Assembly: GCA_963711675.1 (NCBI GenBank)
Contig: CAVQFB010000003.1
Coordinates: 465,677 to 529,676 of the forward strand
Length of the DNA stretch: 64,000 bases
From: CAVQFB01 sp963711675
GTDB taxonomy: Bacteria > Acidobacteriota > Terriglobia > Terriglobales > Acidobacteriaceae
Direction of reading: 5' to 3'
The translations under genes and the position numbers were made by a program. This document shows positions 48,141-57,246 of this stretch, in pieces. Position 1 is the stretch's first letter. The number at the start of each line of letters is the position of its first letter. Below the pieces are notes generated by a model that searched no databases, had not been told where the DNA came from, and saw nothing but the letters and a program-made list of their open reading frames with translations.

Positions 48141-49766
48141 TCACTGCAGCTGAATCACCGTGTACGAGCGCGCAGGGACTTCGAACTTCATGCGCCCGCC
48201 AGCAATCGAAGGCTTATCGAAGGCCTGTGGAACCACGCGTTCCGGGGCATCAAACCCGTTTGCGGCTTTCAGGTCGGACCCGGTCAGTATCGATGAAGTC
48301 AAAACGCGCGAGGGCGCTCTGTCCTCCCAGTTGATCTCGACCGTGTGCGCCTTCGCGAGGTCGCGATTAAGAATAAAGAGCGTTGTATTCCCATCGTCCG
48401 TGGCCATCGTTGCGGCCACATCAAGATATGGCACCTGCTCCATTCCCGGCACATCGTAGGTAGGCGATTCGACCAGCAGATTCAACACCGACCCGCGGGC
48501 ATATTGCAGAGCCCAACTGTAGGGATAGTAGATCGTCTGGCGGAACATGCCCGTGGCGTTAGTCATGATCGGCGCAATTACGTTGATCAACTGCGCAAGG
48601 CAGGCGATCTTCACGCGATCCGCATTCCGCAGTAGCGTGTTGATCAGGCCGCCGACCAGCAGGGCATCTTCCAGGTTGTAGATTTCTTCCAGCAGATGAG
48701 GAGCCTCCTGTTCGTGCCCGTTGACCGCATCGCCGCTGTTGGCGCGATACCAGACATTCCATTCATCAAACGACAGCCAGAGCTTCTTCGGTGACCGCTT
48801 GCGTCCGCGCACCATATCGCAGACGGCTACGGTCTCGGCGATTTGCTTATCCATGCTCAGATTCATCGCCAGATACTTAGCGCTGTCGCCGCCCGTATGC
48901 TCGGCATTATTGCCGAAGTAGCGATGCAGCGAGAGTCCGTCAACATACTCATAGCATTGCTCGAGTACTTCCCGATCCCAATCCAGATAGGTCGGCATGA
49001 ACGGCCCGCTCGATCCGCAAGCCACCAACTTAAGCGACGGGTCGACATAGCGCATCTGTCGCGCCGCATCCGCGGCTTTGAGGCCATATTGCGCGGCGGT
49101 CATGTGGCCGATCTGCCATGGGCCATCCATCTCGTTGCCGAGGCACCAGTTCTGGACGCGATGAGGCTCTGCGATGCCATGCTTGCGCCGCAGATCGCTC
49201 CACCGCGTGCCCTTGTCCACGTTGCAGTACTCGACGAGAGCGGCGGCTTCTTCCGCCGTGCCCGTTCCAAGATTCAGGCCCATCAATGGTGTCGCTCCAG
49301 CCACGCGGCACCACGCCATGAACTCATTCGTTCCGAACTGGTTGGTGTTGAGCGAATTCCATGCCTTGTCGAGCACCTGCGGACGATCCTGCTTCGGTCC
49401 TACCCCATCCAGCCAGTTGTAGCCGGAGACAAAATTTCCTCCCGGATAGCGAATGATGGGAACTCCCAGCTTGCGCACTTCATCGGCGACATCCTTGCGG
49501 AATCCGTTCGCGTCCGAGAGTTTCGAGCCGGGATCATAAATGCCGCCATAGATGGCGCGTCCGAGATGTTCAAGGAACGACCCGAACAGATTTCGGTCGA
49601 GAGGAGCCGTGGTTCTCCGCGTGTCGATGTAAATACGAGCGGGATCGTTGGAGTTGAGTGCTGGCGTTTGCGCCGACGCGAAGGGGCCAAACAAGAGGCT
49701 GGCGGACCATGCTGCCCCCGCCGTGGAAGCCTGACGCAAGAACTCTCGCCGGGAATCAGAGAACAT
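48141..49766 (-). CDS. GH51 alpha-L-arabinofuranosidase, Tat-exported
   Basis: A 541-residue enzyme that removes alpha-L-arabinofuranosyl groups from plant polysaccharides. It has a Tat-type signal (SRREFLRQASTAGAAW), a (beta/alpha)8 barrel with the acid/base Glu in NWCLGNEMDGPW and the nucleophile Glu in LSFDEWNVWY, and a C-terminal beta domain. GGGAGG lies before the ATG at 49766. LacI-type operator sequences upstream suggest sugar-responsive repression. Confidence 0.93.
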   Translation of the reverse strand: MFSDSRREFLRQASTAGAAWSASLLFGPFASAQTPALNSNDPARIYIDTRRTTAPLDRNLFGSFLEHLGRAIYGGIYDPGSKLSDANGFRKDVADEVRKLGVPIIRYPGGNFVSGYNWLDGVGPKQDRPQVLDKAWNSLNTNQFGTNEFMAWCRVAGATPLMGLNLGTGTAEEAAALVEYCNVDKGTRWSDLRRKHGIAEPHRVQNWCLGNEMDGPWQIGHMTAAQYGLKAADAARQMRYVDPSLKLVACGSSGPFMPTYLDWDREVLEQCYEYVDGLSLHRYFGNNAEHTGGDSAKYLAMNLSMDKQIAETVAVCDMVRGRKRSPKKLWLSFDEWNVWYRANSGDAVNGHEQEAPHLLEEIYNLEDALLVGGLINTLLRNADRVKIACLAQLINVIAPIMTNATGMFRQTIYYPYSWALQYARGSVLNLLVESPTYDVPGMEQVPYLDVAATMATDDGNTTLFILNRDLAKAHTVEINWEDRAPSRVLTSSILTGSDLKAANGFDAPERVVPQAFDKPSIAGGRMKFEVPARSYTVIQLQ

Positions 49767-49785
49767 GGCGGACCCTCCCGATAGA

Positions 49786-49846
49786 TTGCAAACGCTTCAC
49801 GATCGAAGTTTGATCATACGAGTCGGACGCATGTGTAAGCGTTTAC
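49786..49846 (-). promoter_or_regulatory. Two LacI-type operator candidates before the GH51 gene
   Basis: TTGCAAACGCTTCACG (49786-49801) and GTAAGCGTTTAC (49835-49846) both match the CG-centred dyad of LacI/CcpA-family operators. Between them, on the minus strand, lies TATGAT (49813-49818), a plausible -10. The sites are about 47 bases apart and bracket this promoter. Confidence 0.6.
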
Positions 49847-49989
49847 GCAGAACCGTCCGCGACGATAAAAGAGTTCTTACCCGATTGTCAATGTTGAAAA
49901 CTGGCCTGCTTGCAGATGCGTATTGTCAAACGGAGGCTCTGCGAATGTTCACCGCGGCGCCGTGTCGGGACCGGGGATCCGATCTGCTT

Positions 49990-50003
49990 AGCAAACGTTT
50001 GCT
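49990..50003. promoter_or_regulatory. Perfect LacI-type dyad AGCAAACGTTTGCT
   Basis: A 14-base perfect palindrome of the same CG-centred type, about 150 bases further upstream of the GH51 gene; its last base is part of the M14 peptidase stop codon. It could act as a distant auxiliary operator for looping. Confidence 0.6.
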
Positions 50004-52837
50004 CACTTTGCCCGGTCGCCGTGCTTGCTCCCGGTCTGCCCATCCAAAATCGCCTCCCAGTTGATGATCGCGTTCCACAGCATGCGCTGATCGCCGCGGT
50101 TCAAGTCGCGGTGCATGGGGTTGAAGTTGAAAGTCACAACGTGACCCTTGCCGACCGGCATATCGAGAATGGCCGGCCGGCCGATCAATCTCTCCTCGCC
50201 CCAGGCCTGACCGCTCACTACGAAGGGCGCCCCGTCTTTGTCGCCCCACTCGAGAACAATATGGCTGCGATCTTCTGGCCCGTCGAGACACGTCGTGCAA
50301 TACGCCATGCGCAGCCAGTGCCGTGGGATATCGTACAGTGGGAAATTCTGGCGGAAGACATAAGTGCGTGCTGGATAGCCGTACGCCAGCGGGGAATTAG
50401 GTTGATCGAAGGTGACGCGCACATGTGCTCCGGGTGTGCGGGTGCCCGCGCTCTGTGCCGCTGCGGCTGACGCTGCACCACCGCCCTGTGTGCTGCGTGG
50501 CACGCCGCCCGAAGACCGCCGGACGCCCCGCACCATGCCACCTTCCAATGGCAGCATCGACCCACTTCCCAGCGTCCCGAGCAACCCGCCATCCTCGATG
50601 AAATGCTGAATCTGGGCGAGACCTTCCCACCCAATGCCGCCGGTAATGTCGTCCGACTCGGCGGGCGTGCCAAAGCTCGGAGTCTGCGGAGTCTTCTTGA
50701 AAGGCATGGGGCCCCAGATTTTCGGCAGGCCCTGAATCTGCTCCGCGAGTTCGAGGTCCACATGGCCGTAGATGATTATGTCAACATGGTCGCGTAGAGA
50801 TCCCGCACGAATATCTTCGTCACGCAGATATGTATACGGAACCTTGCGCTGATCGAGTGAATAGCGAATCCAACCGATCGAATCGGTGTCTGCCCAGGGC
50901 ACCCACAATCCAATACGGGCAGCTTTCTCTGGGTGACGTGAGACATCCGGCAAAGAAGCCACGGTCGTGAAGTCTAGGCCCAACTCTTCCGCGGCTGCAT
51001 GAACTGCCTTCGCCAAGCCGTCCTGTGCCGGCAAAATCCACGACCCGGCCGGGAATTCCGTTCCGCCCACGCTGAATGGCTGCTCGGCCACCTCAATATG
51101 GAAGCCCGCCAGCCGATAACGTGCCGCCAGGAAACCTTCCTGCCCGGTGTCCCTCAGCAGAAAGACCGGGCCATCTAACGCGGCGCGGCCCGCGGGATGC
51201 GGCGCCTCCGTCAGAAGCATGACCGGCGCGCTTCGGATCGAGACGTCGGCCGTCGGGATTGCTTCCAGGTGATAGTGAGCGGGCAGTTCCCATGAGACAT
51301 CGTCGTAGGGCTCGTTGCTGTCCTTGGGGTAGTGCTGCGGCGTCAGGAGATCGACAGCGTAATTTCGATAAGGCTGATCGAGCTTCACCACGTACGTGCC
51401 CGCCGGAAAATTTCCTTCCTTGAGATGGATCGGAGCCTGCGCACACCCCACCTCAATGTGTTGCCCCATCAGGCGGCTCACCATCTGTGCCACGCGCATC
51501 CGGTCTCCCTGATCTTCGGGGATCAGAAACGCGTACGGCGGTTCGTTCAGACCTTTCTGCCAGGAATCCCATCCCTTCTTGTAGAAGTTGCGGAGCAGTT
51601 GCTTTGCATTCTGCGCGCTGTAGTCGAGCACCGCGAGCGCTCCTGTCTCCTGGTAATTCAGGTTATCGCGCGCTGACCAGGTTACTTCCCTCATGGGCGG
51701 CAGTGGCCGGTACCACTCCATCGTCGTCTCGTCGGGATTCACCTCGCGGCGCAGCGTCTCTGCCGTGCCGTTCCCCCATGTCTCATAGCCACGCCCGATG
51801 CTGTTGTGATTCATCGCGACCGAATCGAGATACAGATGCGCAAACGCCTCGCCGAAATTCCACGTCGAAACGCCGGGCATGCCGAACGCTGTCATCGTCT
51901 CGACTTCGTGAAAGCTCAACTCCAGAAACTCGGTGTACGTGATGGGATCAATATTCGGGTTGTAGGGGCCGGTGCCATTCCAGGTCATCATGAACGGACT
52001 GCCTTCGTGCAGGTCGTGAACGACAGTCGGGTGCCACTCATAGAACATGCGGTGGACCGCCTTGGTCGTCTCATGGGTCTGCTGGTGCGTGTCGCGGTTG
52101 ATGTCGACAAAGGCGTACTTCGACCAGTACGGCGGCGACTGGCGTGGAAGCGCGGCGCGATCCGTCTTGCCCTTCAGGTAGCGGTAGAACCAGTCGACCA
52201 TCTTGTCGCGACCATCGGGATTGGAAATTGGGTTGATCAGGACCACGAGTTGCTCGCGAATTCGCCGAACGATCGGCTGCTCGGAAACGGCCAGCCGGTA
52301 GGCCAACTCGAGCATGGCCTCGGTCGAGCCGGTCTCGTCAGAGTGGAGAGCAGCGTTGAAGTAGTAGATGGGCCGCGCACTCGCGACAAACTTTTCGGCC
52401 GCAGCCGGGTCGGTTTTACGTGGATCGGCAAGCGCTGCAGTCGCGGCCTTCAGCCGATCAAGATCGCGAACGCCGGCTTCGTCCGCGATCGCAAGCATCA
52501 GTATCTCCCGGCCTTCTTCGCTGTGTCCGATCGTGAATACTCGCACGCGTGGAGAAGCGGCTGCCAGAGCGCGACAGTAGGCATAGGCCTTCTCGGTTCC
52601 AACCAGTTCACCGGGCGCCCCGGCAATTCGTCCCAGAAACTTGACGGGTGACGGCACGGCCGACGACGCAGGCAGATAAGAGACCCAGGGTGAGAGAAAG
52701 CGCCTGTCACCAGTCGCTGCGGCGATGGCCTCAACCGAGCCAGGTTCCGGCACATCCGGAGCCACCGCGCTTTGTGCGAGAGATAACGCGACCAAAGCCT
52801 GCAACAAGGCCAGCAACATTGCTACCGACCGAACCAT
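50003..52837 (-). CDS. Exported M14-family zinc carboxypeptidase
   Basis: A 944-residue protein with a signal peptide (MLLALLQALVALSLAQ) and an M14 carboxypeptidase domain in the first half: zinc ligands HSDE (ALHSDETGS) and the substrate-binding NPISNPDGR. A downstream HDLHEGSPF holds a His at the place of the third ligand. The long C-terminal part (about 500-944) contains a segment like the DJ-1/ThuA glutamine-amidotransferase fold (FIEDGGLLGTLGSG), often found in these secreted M14 proteins. The ATG at 52837 has GGAGG six bases upstream; an ATG at 52858 lacks one. Confidence 0.88.
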   Translation of the reverse strand: MVRSVAMLLALLQALVALSLAQSAVAPDVPEPGSVEAIAAATGDRRFLSPWVSYLPASSAVPSPVKFLGRIAGAPGELVGTEKAYAYCRALAAASPRVRVFTIGHSEEGREILMLAIADEAGVRDLDRLKAATAALADPRKTDPAAAEKFVASARPIYYFNAALHSDETGSTEAMLELAYRLAVSEQPIVRRIREQLVVLINPISNPDGRDKMVDWFYRYLKGKTDRAALPRQSPPYWSKYAFVDINRDTHQQTHETTKAVHRMFYEWHPTVVHDLHEGSPFMMTWNGTGPYNPNIDPITYTEFLELSFHEVETMTAFGMPGVSTWNFGEAFAHLYLDSVAMNHNSIGRGYETWGNGTAETLRREVNPDETTMEWYRPLPPMREVTWSARDNLNYQETGALAVLDYSAQNAKQLLRNFYKKGWDSWQKGLNEPPYAFLIPEDQGDRMRVAQMVSRLMGQHIEVGCAQAPIHLKEGNFPAGTYVVKLDQPYRNYAVDLLTPQHYPKDSNEPYDDVSWELPAHYHLEAIPTADVSIRSAPVMLLTEAPHPAGRAALDGPVFLLRDTGQEGFLAARYRLAGFHIEVAEQPFSVGGTEFPAGSWILPAQDGLAKAVHAAAEELGLDFTTVASLPDVSRHPEKAARIGLWVPWADTDSIGWIRYSLDQRKVPYTYLRDEDIRAGSLRDHVDIIIYGHVDLELAEQIQGLPKIWGPMPFKKTPQTPSFGTPAESDDITGGIGWEGLAQIQHFIEDGGLLGTLGSGSMLPLEGGMVRGVRRSSGGVPRSTQGGGAASAAAAQSAGTRTPGAHVRVTFDQPNSPLAYGYPARTYVFRQNFPLYDIPRHWLRMAYCTTCLDGPEDRSHIVLEWGDKDGAPFVVSGQAWGEERLIGRPAILDMPVGKGHVVTFNFNPMHRDLNRGDQRMLWNAIINWEAILDGQTGSKHGDRAK

Positions 52838-53075
52838 CGAAGCCTCCACCCAAGACATCGTTCAGATTTTGTTTGCCGACGGCGAGGCGAGTGTACTACG
52901 GACAAAACACCGCGAAAACACTTGAGCTATGAGCGTTGGATGGTCAGCCGTACGGGGAGAGAAGCGGGCTAAAACAGAGCAAGACCGGCAGCGGAGTCAG
53001 CGACTAACCTGAATCAGTCGGAGCTTGTGCCGGTCTCGGAAATCCTGCGCCTCAATGGGCGAACTTTCGGCTTCT

Positions 53076-54905
53076 TTACTTATGCGGCTGTGCCGATCGC
53101 TCTGTATTATGTGGAGGCGCAGCGGGCCGCGGCACCGGATGATATTGCTGCTGCCAGTTGTGGTACTTCTGTTCTTCCATCTGCGCTTGCTGCGGAGATT
53201 TCTCCTGCACAGTCGGCGCCGGCTTCGCCAATGGATGCGACCAGTTCTGTGAACTCTTCGTCGACCCCTCGTTGTTGTAAGAACTCATGGTGTGCTCCGC
53301 TGGCTGTACCGACGTCGGCGGCCGAGGGACGTTTCTCTCGGCAAGGTTCGGTTCAGTCGTGTGCACATTCTTGGGCTCATTCACCGCGCTGGTGGTCTCA
53401 GGCTTGAAAGTTTGATTCTGGTTGTGAGGCACAGTCGGAGGCGCCGTAAAGGCGGGCCGAGGTGGCGCCGGCACTGTTCTTGCCAACACCTGCCGGCTGG
53501 CAACTGTCGCGGGCGGCGTGAATCTCGTGGGTGTGCCTGAGCCCAGAACGCTTGTCCTCACGGGTTGTACCGGCGCTTCGTGGACGACCGGCGCTTCCGC
53601 AACCTCTTTCGCGTTTACCTGGGCCAGGTTTCTGGCGACGGGGCGCGCATTCACGAATGTTTCACGCGACACGGCCGTCACGGCGTTCGGCACACGCTGG
53701 TTCACGTAGGTAACGCGGTTGACCGTCGTATTGTTGTTGATGACCGTGGTGTTGTAGACATTCGTCACTTTCGTGATGTTCACGTTGGTGTTCGTGATGT
53801 TCACATTATTTATGTAGGTCCGCGACCCACGATAAGGGGGAACGTACACTTCTCCCGGAGCAAGCGGAAACCAGCCGACTCCCGGACCTCCGCCGGCGAC
53901 CAACGCCAACCCGAACCCGGGTCCGCCCACGAATGCTACAAGTGCGGGAGCATAGACCGGGCGAACTACGACCGGGCCCGGAACCCAGAACCATCCGGCC
54001 GGAGCGTACGCCCAGCGTCCGTAGTGAAAGGGCGCGAAACCCCAGGGTTCATCTTCCACCCACGTCCAGCCCCAGGGCGCAACCCATGCCCAATGGCCGT
54101 AGCGGTAGGGCGCCCATCCCACGGGCACCGCGGCCGGCGCCCACACATTTCCGTATCCCGCCACGTATCGCCAGTGTCCGTAGTCGTCCAAATCCTCGCA
54201 GCCGGTGACCTCGGGCGAAATGTAGTTGGCGGATTCTGAGTGTTCTTCGTGGCGGTCTCTCTCGAACGCCCAGTTCGCGAAGTCGTCGGGACCCGGTATT
54301 TGTTCGATGTCATAGTTAAGCTGCTCATTGCCGCTGAAACGGGCCTGCTGCCCGGCGACCACGGCATAGGAGTTCCCGCCTCCGGTAGCCTCGCCGCGGC
54401 CGCGCCACACCGTAGTTATGGTCTGATTGCCCTGCGGGTCAACATCAATCCGATATTCGCCGGTACGCAAAAGGGTGAACGAAAGATTGGGCGTGTCCAC
54501 CTCGAAGGTGTCGCCGTCGTCGATGTGTCGCACAACCATGATCAACGACCCCTGCGCGAGCCGCACCTGCAGCACCCGATCGTCCAGATTGAGGAATGTC
54601 AGGCTAGACTCCGAGCCAAGGCGCAGCGCCGTAGATCCAACGTGCAGCTCGGCGCGCGATCCTCGATCCGCCCAGAGATTGTCGCCGCTCGTCAGCGGCC
54701 GGTTAGGAACCGCCGTCAGCCAATCGCCCTCTCCGCCCGGCTGGAAAGAAACCGAGCCTTGGGCGTAGTTCATGCGAGCCACCCGGCTGGGAGGATCTTG
54801 ATCCTGCTCCTGGGCGGCGCCCTTTGCCGGAAACACGAGACTGACGATAACAGCAGAAATAATGACAGCGAAGAATCCGGACAGCTGGAAGCTTTGATTT
54901 TTCAT
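53076..54905 (-). CDS. Exported FecR-domain protein with Trp/Tyr/Pro-rich DUF6600-like region
   Basis: A 609-residue protein with a signal peptide, a FecR-like beta domain (about 45-190; DRGSRAELHVGSTALRLG) and a middle segment very rich in Trp, Tyr, Gly and Pro (for example YRYGHWAWVAPWGWTWVEDE), as in DUF6600 proteins. Then come Asn/Thr/Val repeats (YINNVNITNTNVNITKVTNVYN) that look like a solenoid or fibre, and a disordered Pro/Gln tail. No sigma/anti-sigma genes lie nearby, so a structural envelope role is more likely than FecR-type signalling. The ATG at 54905 starts the signal peptide; an upstream ATG at 54941 is less likely. Confidence 0.82.
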   Translation of the reverse strand: MKNQSFQLSGFFAVIISAVIVSLVFPAKGAAQEQDQDPPSRVARMNYAQGSVSFQPGGEGDWLTAVPNRPLTSGDNLWADRGSRAELHVGSTALRLGSESSLTFLNLDDRVLQVRLAQGSLIMVVRHIDDGDTFEVDTPNLSFTLLRTGEYRIDVDPQGNQTITTVWRGRGEATGGGNSYAVVAGQQARFSGNEQLNYDIEQIPGPDDFANWAFERDRHEEHSESANYISPEVTGCEDLDDYGHWRYVAGYGNVWAPAAVPVGWAPYRYGHWAWVAPWGWTWVEDEPWGFAPFHYGRWAYAPAGWFWVPGPVVVRPVYAPALVAFVGGPGFGLALVAGGGPGVGWFPLAPGEVYVPPYRGSRTYINNVNITNTNVNITKVTNVYNTTVINNNTTVNRVTYVNQRVPNAVTAVSRETFVNARPVARNLAQVNAKEVAEAPVVHEAPVQPVRTSVLGSGTPTRFTPPATVASRQVLARTVPAPPRPAFTAPPTVPHNQNQTFKPETTSAVNEPKNVHTTEPNLAERNVPRPPTSVQPAEHTMSSYNNEGSTKSSQNWSHPLAKPAPTVQEKSPQQAQMEEQKYHNWQQQYHPVPRPAAPPHNTERSAQPHK

Positions 54906-55341
54906 TGGCTTAACTTTCTCCGCACTGCGGGGTCCGCCCACGCGGACCTAACATTCCAAAACACCAATAAACCGGCAATGTTGCGGTTATGCGCGCACGC
55001 CCACCAAGCACTGAGTCAACTATAACTTCCTGCGAACATCCCTACTACTGAGGACCAGACGAAGCCCTTGCCTAGCTGGATACCCTTTTTCTTGTGCCAA
55101 ATTCAGTGATTTCCATGCAAAACATTGTCGCCAAACGGCGGATAGGTTCCCCGTTACTCGCCCAAACGGCTTCACGAGAACCCTCGCGCACCTGTTATGT
55201 TGACCAAAACTTCGGTAACCATGGCGTTGTCGTACAAATATTTTGGAACCGAAGTAAGGCCCGCGAATCCAAGCAAACACGGCGATTGCCGTCATCGCTT
55301 TTATGAATTGGGCCCATCGAAAACTTCGCTGGACGCCAGCT
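54906..55341. other. 436-base divergent gap, no gene seen
   Basis: The region lies between the FecR-like gene (leftward) and the cysteine leader (rightward). I find no coding frame with conserved features and no repeat. Confidence 0.4.
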
Positions 55342-55370
55342 TTGACAAGGCTTTGAGGACAACCTAGAAT
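55342..55370 (+). promoter_or_regulatory. Promoter of the sulfate-reduction operon
   Basis: TTGACA (55342-55347), a 17-base spacer and TAGAAT (55365-55370): close to the housekeeping consensus. A transcript would start near 55377, only a few bases before the ATG at 55381, giving a nearly leaderless message for the cysteine leader peptide. Confidence 0.75.
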
Positions 55371-55380
55371 GCGACTCATC

Positions 55381-55476
55381 ATGTTTGGTCAGTACCAGAA
55401 GAATTGCGGATGCATGTGTTGTTGTACTTGTTGTTGCGCATTCGTGTCTTCTGGCGCCGGGAGGTTGCTGACCTAA
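55381..55476 (+). CDS. Polycysteine leader peptide of the sulfate-reduction operon
   Basis: A 31-codon ORF with eight Cys codons in an 11-codon block (residues 9-19, CGCMCCCTCCC). It starts with ATG at 55381 if the promoter at 55342-55370 is used; an in-frame ATG at 55369 with GAGGA upstream would add four residues but would lie within the promoter's -10. Such a Cys run has no obvious use as a protein and fits a leader peptide whose translation stalls when charged tRNA-Cys is scarce. Polycysteine leaderless ORFs with this role are known in mycobacteria. It lies 67 bases upstream of the sulfite reductase gene, with an attenuator in between. Confidence 0.8.
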   Translation: MFGQYQKNCGCMCCCTCCCAFVSSGAGRLLT

Positions 55477-55543
55477 CAGTTTTCTAAGTATCAGCACTTA
55501 TAGCCCATCGCCAGTAGAAAGCTGGCGGTGGGTTTTTCTTTTT
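55451..55543 (+). terminator. Attenuator: antiterminator candidate and intrinsic terminator
   Basis: The terminator is CCCATCGCCAG (55504-55514), loop TAGAAAG, CTGGCGGTGGG (55522-55532) with one G-T pair, then TTTTTCTTTTT (55533-55543), ending right at the sulfite reductase ATG (55544). Inside the leader ORF, 13 bases after the last Cys codon, CTGGCGCCGGG (55451-55461) matches the right terminator arm in 9 of 11 bases and so can pair with the left arm instead. A ribosome stalled at Cys codons would leave this segment free and favour antitermination; a ribosome that moves on would cover it and allow termination. The terminator stem also holds the only candidate ribosome site of the next gene. 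Confidence 0.8.
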
Positions 55544-57242
55544 ATGCCAATAACCGAGACCAAAGCACAGAGAGTAGAGCGCCTGAAGCGGGAGAAGAAT
55601 CCCTGGCAGGGGCTCGACGAAATTCGCCGCTTCGCGCGGGGAGGATTCGCTTCGATTCCTCCCGAATGGCTTGGCACGTACTTCCGCTGGTGGGGCGTGT
55701 ACACCCAGGGAGACGGCGCAGGCGTCGTCGGCGGCAAAAATGGCGAAGGCCGTGCGCTGCCGTACTTCATGTTGCGCATTCGAATTCCCAACGGCCTGCT
55801 GACCTCCCACCAGCTTCGAACGATTGCCGACATCACGCAACGCTACGCACGCAATATTGCCGACCTCACCGTGCGTCAGAACATCCAGCTTCACTGGGTG
55901 ACGATTGAAGATCTTCCCGAAATTCTGGAGACGCTGGAGTAGCGTTGGCCTCGGCAGCCTGGGTGCGTGCGGCGACGTCACCCGAAACGTTACCGGCTGC
56001 CCTGTAGCAGGCGTGGATGCCGATGAAATCGTTGACGCTTCGCCGCTCGCGCTCGAGATCTCGCGCTTTCTGGCGGGAAATGCCGAGTTCTACAACCTGC
56101 CCCGTAAGTTCAAGATTTCCGTCACCGGATGCCGTGTCTGGTGCGCTTACCCAGAGATCAACGATGTCGGGCTCACGGCCATCACTCGCACGCTGCATGG
56201 GAAGGATGAAATCGGCTACTCGCTGCGAGTTGGTGGCGGTCTTTCGACTCAGCCTTACTTGGCCAGTCGTCTGCCCGTATTTCTGCGCACAGACCAGGTA
56301 CTTCCGGTGGTCAAAGGCATCGCGGAACTTTTCCGCGATTCCAGCCAGCTTCGTGAGCACCGCGAGCGTGCGCGCCTGAAATTTCTTTTCCTGCGTGACG
56401 GGTGGACTATCAGCGACTTCCAGAAAGAGCTGGAACGCCGCATCGGTTTCCGCCTCGATCCCTCGCCCGAAGAAAATCCTCCCGACGATGTCTATCGCGA
56501 CCATATCGGAATCCATGCTCAACGGCGGCCGGGCCTGGTCTACGTAGGCGCGGCTGTATTGCGCGGCCGCATCAGTGGCGAGCAGATGTGCGCAGCCGCG
56601 AGCCTGGCGGAGCGGTTTGCGGGTGGCGAACTTCGCACCACCAACATGCAGAACCTGATCGTCGTGAACGTGCCGGAAGCGAATGCCGCACATCTCGCAA
56701 GAGAGTTGGATGATATCGGCCTGCGTGTCGGTGGTTCTCCCTTCTTCCGCGGGATCGTTGCGTGCAGTGGCAGCGAGTTCTGCAAACTCGCGATCACCGA
56801 GACCAAGAGTTTCTCTCGCTGGCTGGTCGAGGAACTGGATGAAAGGCTTCCGGGATTTGGGCAGCACCTTAAGCTGCACGTCACTGGCTGCCCCAACAGC
56901 TGCGGCCAGCACTGGATCGCCGACATCGGAATCGAAGGCAAAAAACTGAAGCTCGGCGAGCATTTTCAGGACGCCTATTACTTCTGCCTGGGCGGTGCGG
57001 TAGGCCTGCATCAGTCCATCGCGCGTCCAGTGGGCTATCGCTGCCTTGCCGCCGAAGTTCCTGATGCGATCGAGCGCCTGCTGCGCCGCTACCTCGCCGC
57101 CCGCGAGCCTGACGAAAATCTGCGCCAGTTCTTTGCCCGTCACAGCGACGCGGAATTGCGCGAATTTCTGGCCGGAGGGCTGACCGAAGCTGTCGCGCGC
57201 GACCTGCCCACAGAGCGCGTGCCGCTTGGAGTCGAGGGATAA
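55544..57242 (+). pseudogene. sir: Ferredoxin-type sulfite (or nitrite) reductase, frameshifted
   Basis: A siroheme/[4Fe-4S] reductase of about 565 residues if repaired, expected to reduce sulfite to sulfide with six electrons. Both halves of the nitrite/sulfite reductase repeat are visible (GACGDVTRNVTGCP in the first; CSGSEFCKLA and HVTGCPNSCGQHW, the cluster Cys, in the second). The first frame stops at 55940-55942 after EILETLE; skipping the T at 55940 gives SVGLGSLGACGD, which continues the family sequence. So one extra base breaks an otherwise intact gene. The operon context (siroheme genes, cysH) favours sulfite over nitrite. The ATG lies directly after the terminator's T run. Confidence 0.88.
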
Positions 57243-57246
57243 CGCC

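Noticed and set aside
55934..55945. Programmed +1 frameshift at TAG in the sulfite reductase
   Set aside because: GAG TAG C is not a slippery context and no upstream Shine-Dalgarno-like stimulator is visible; three other genes show the same class of shift without any such site.
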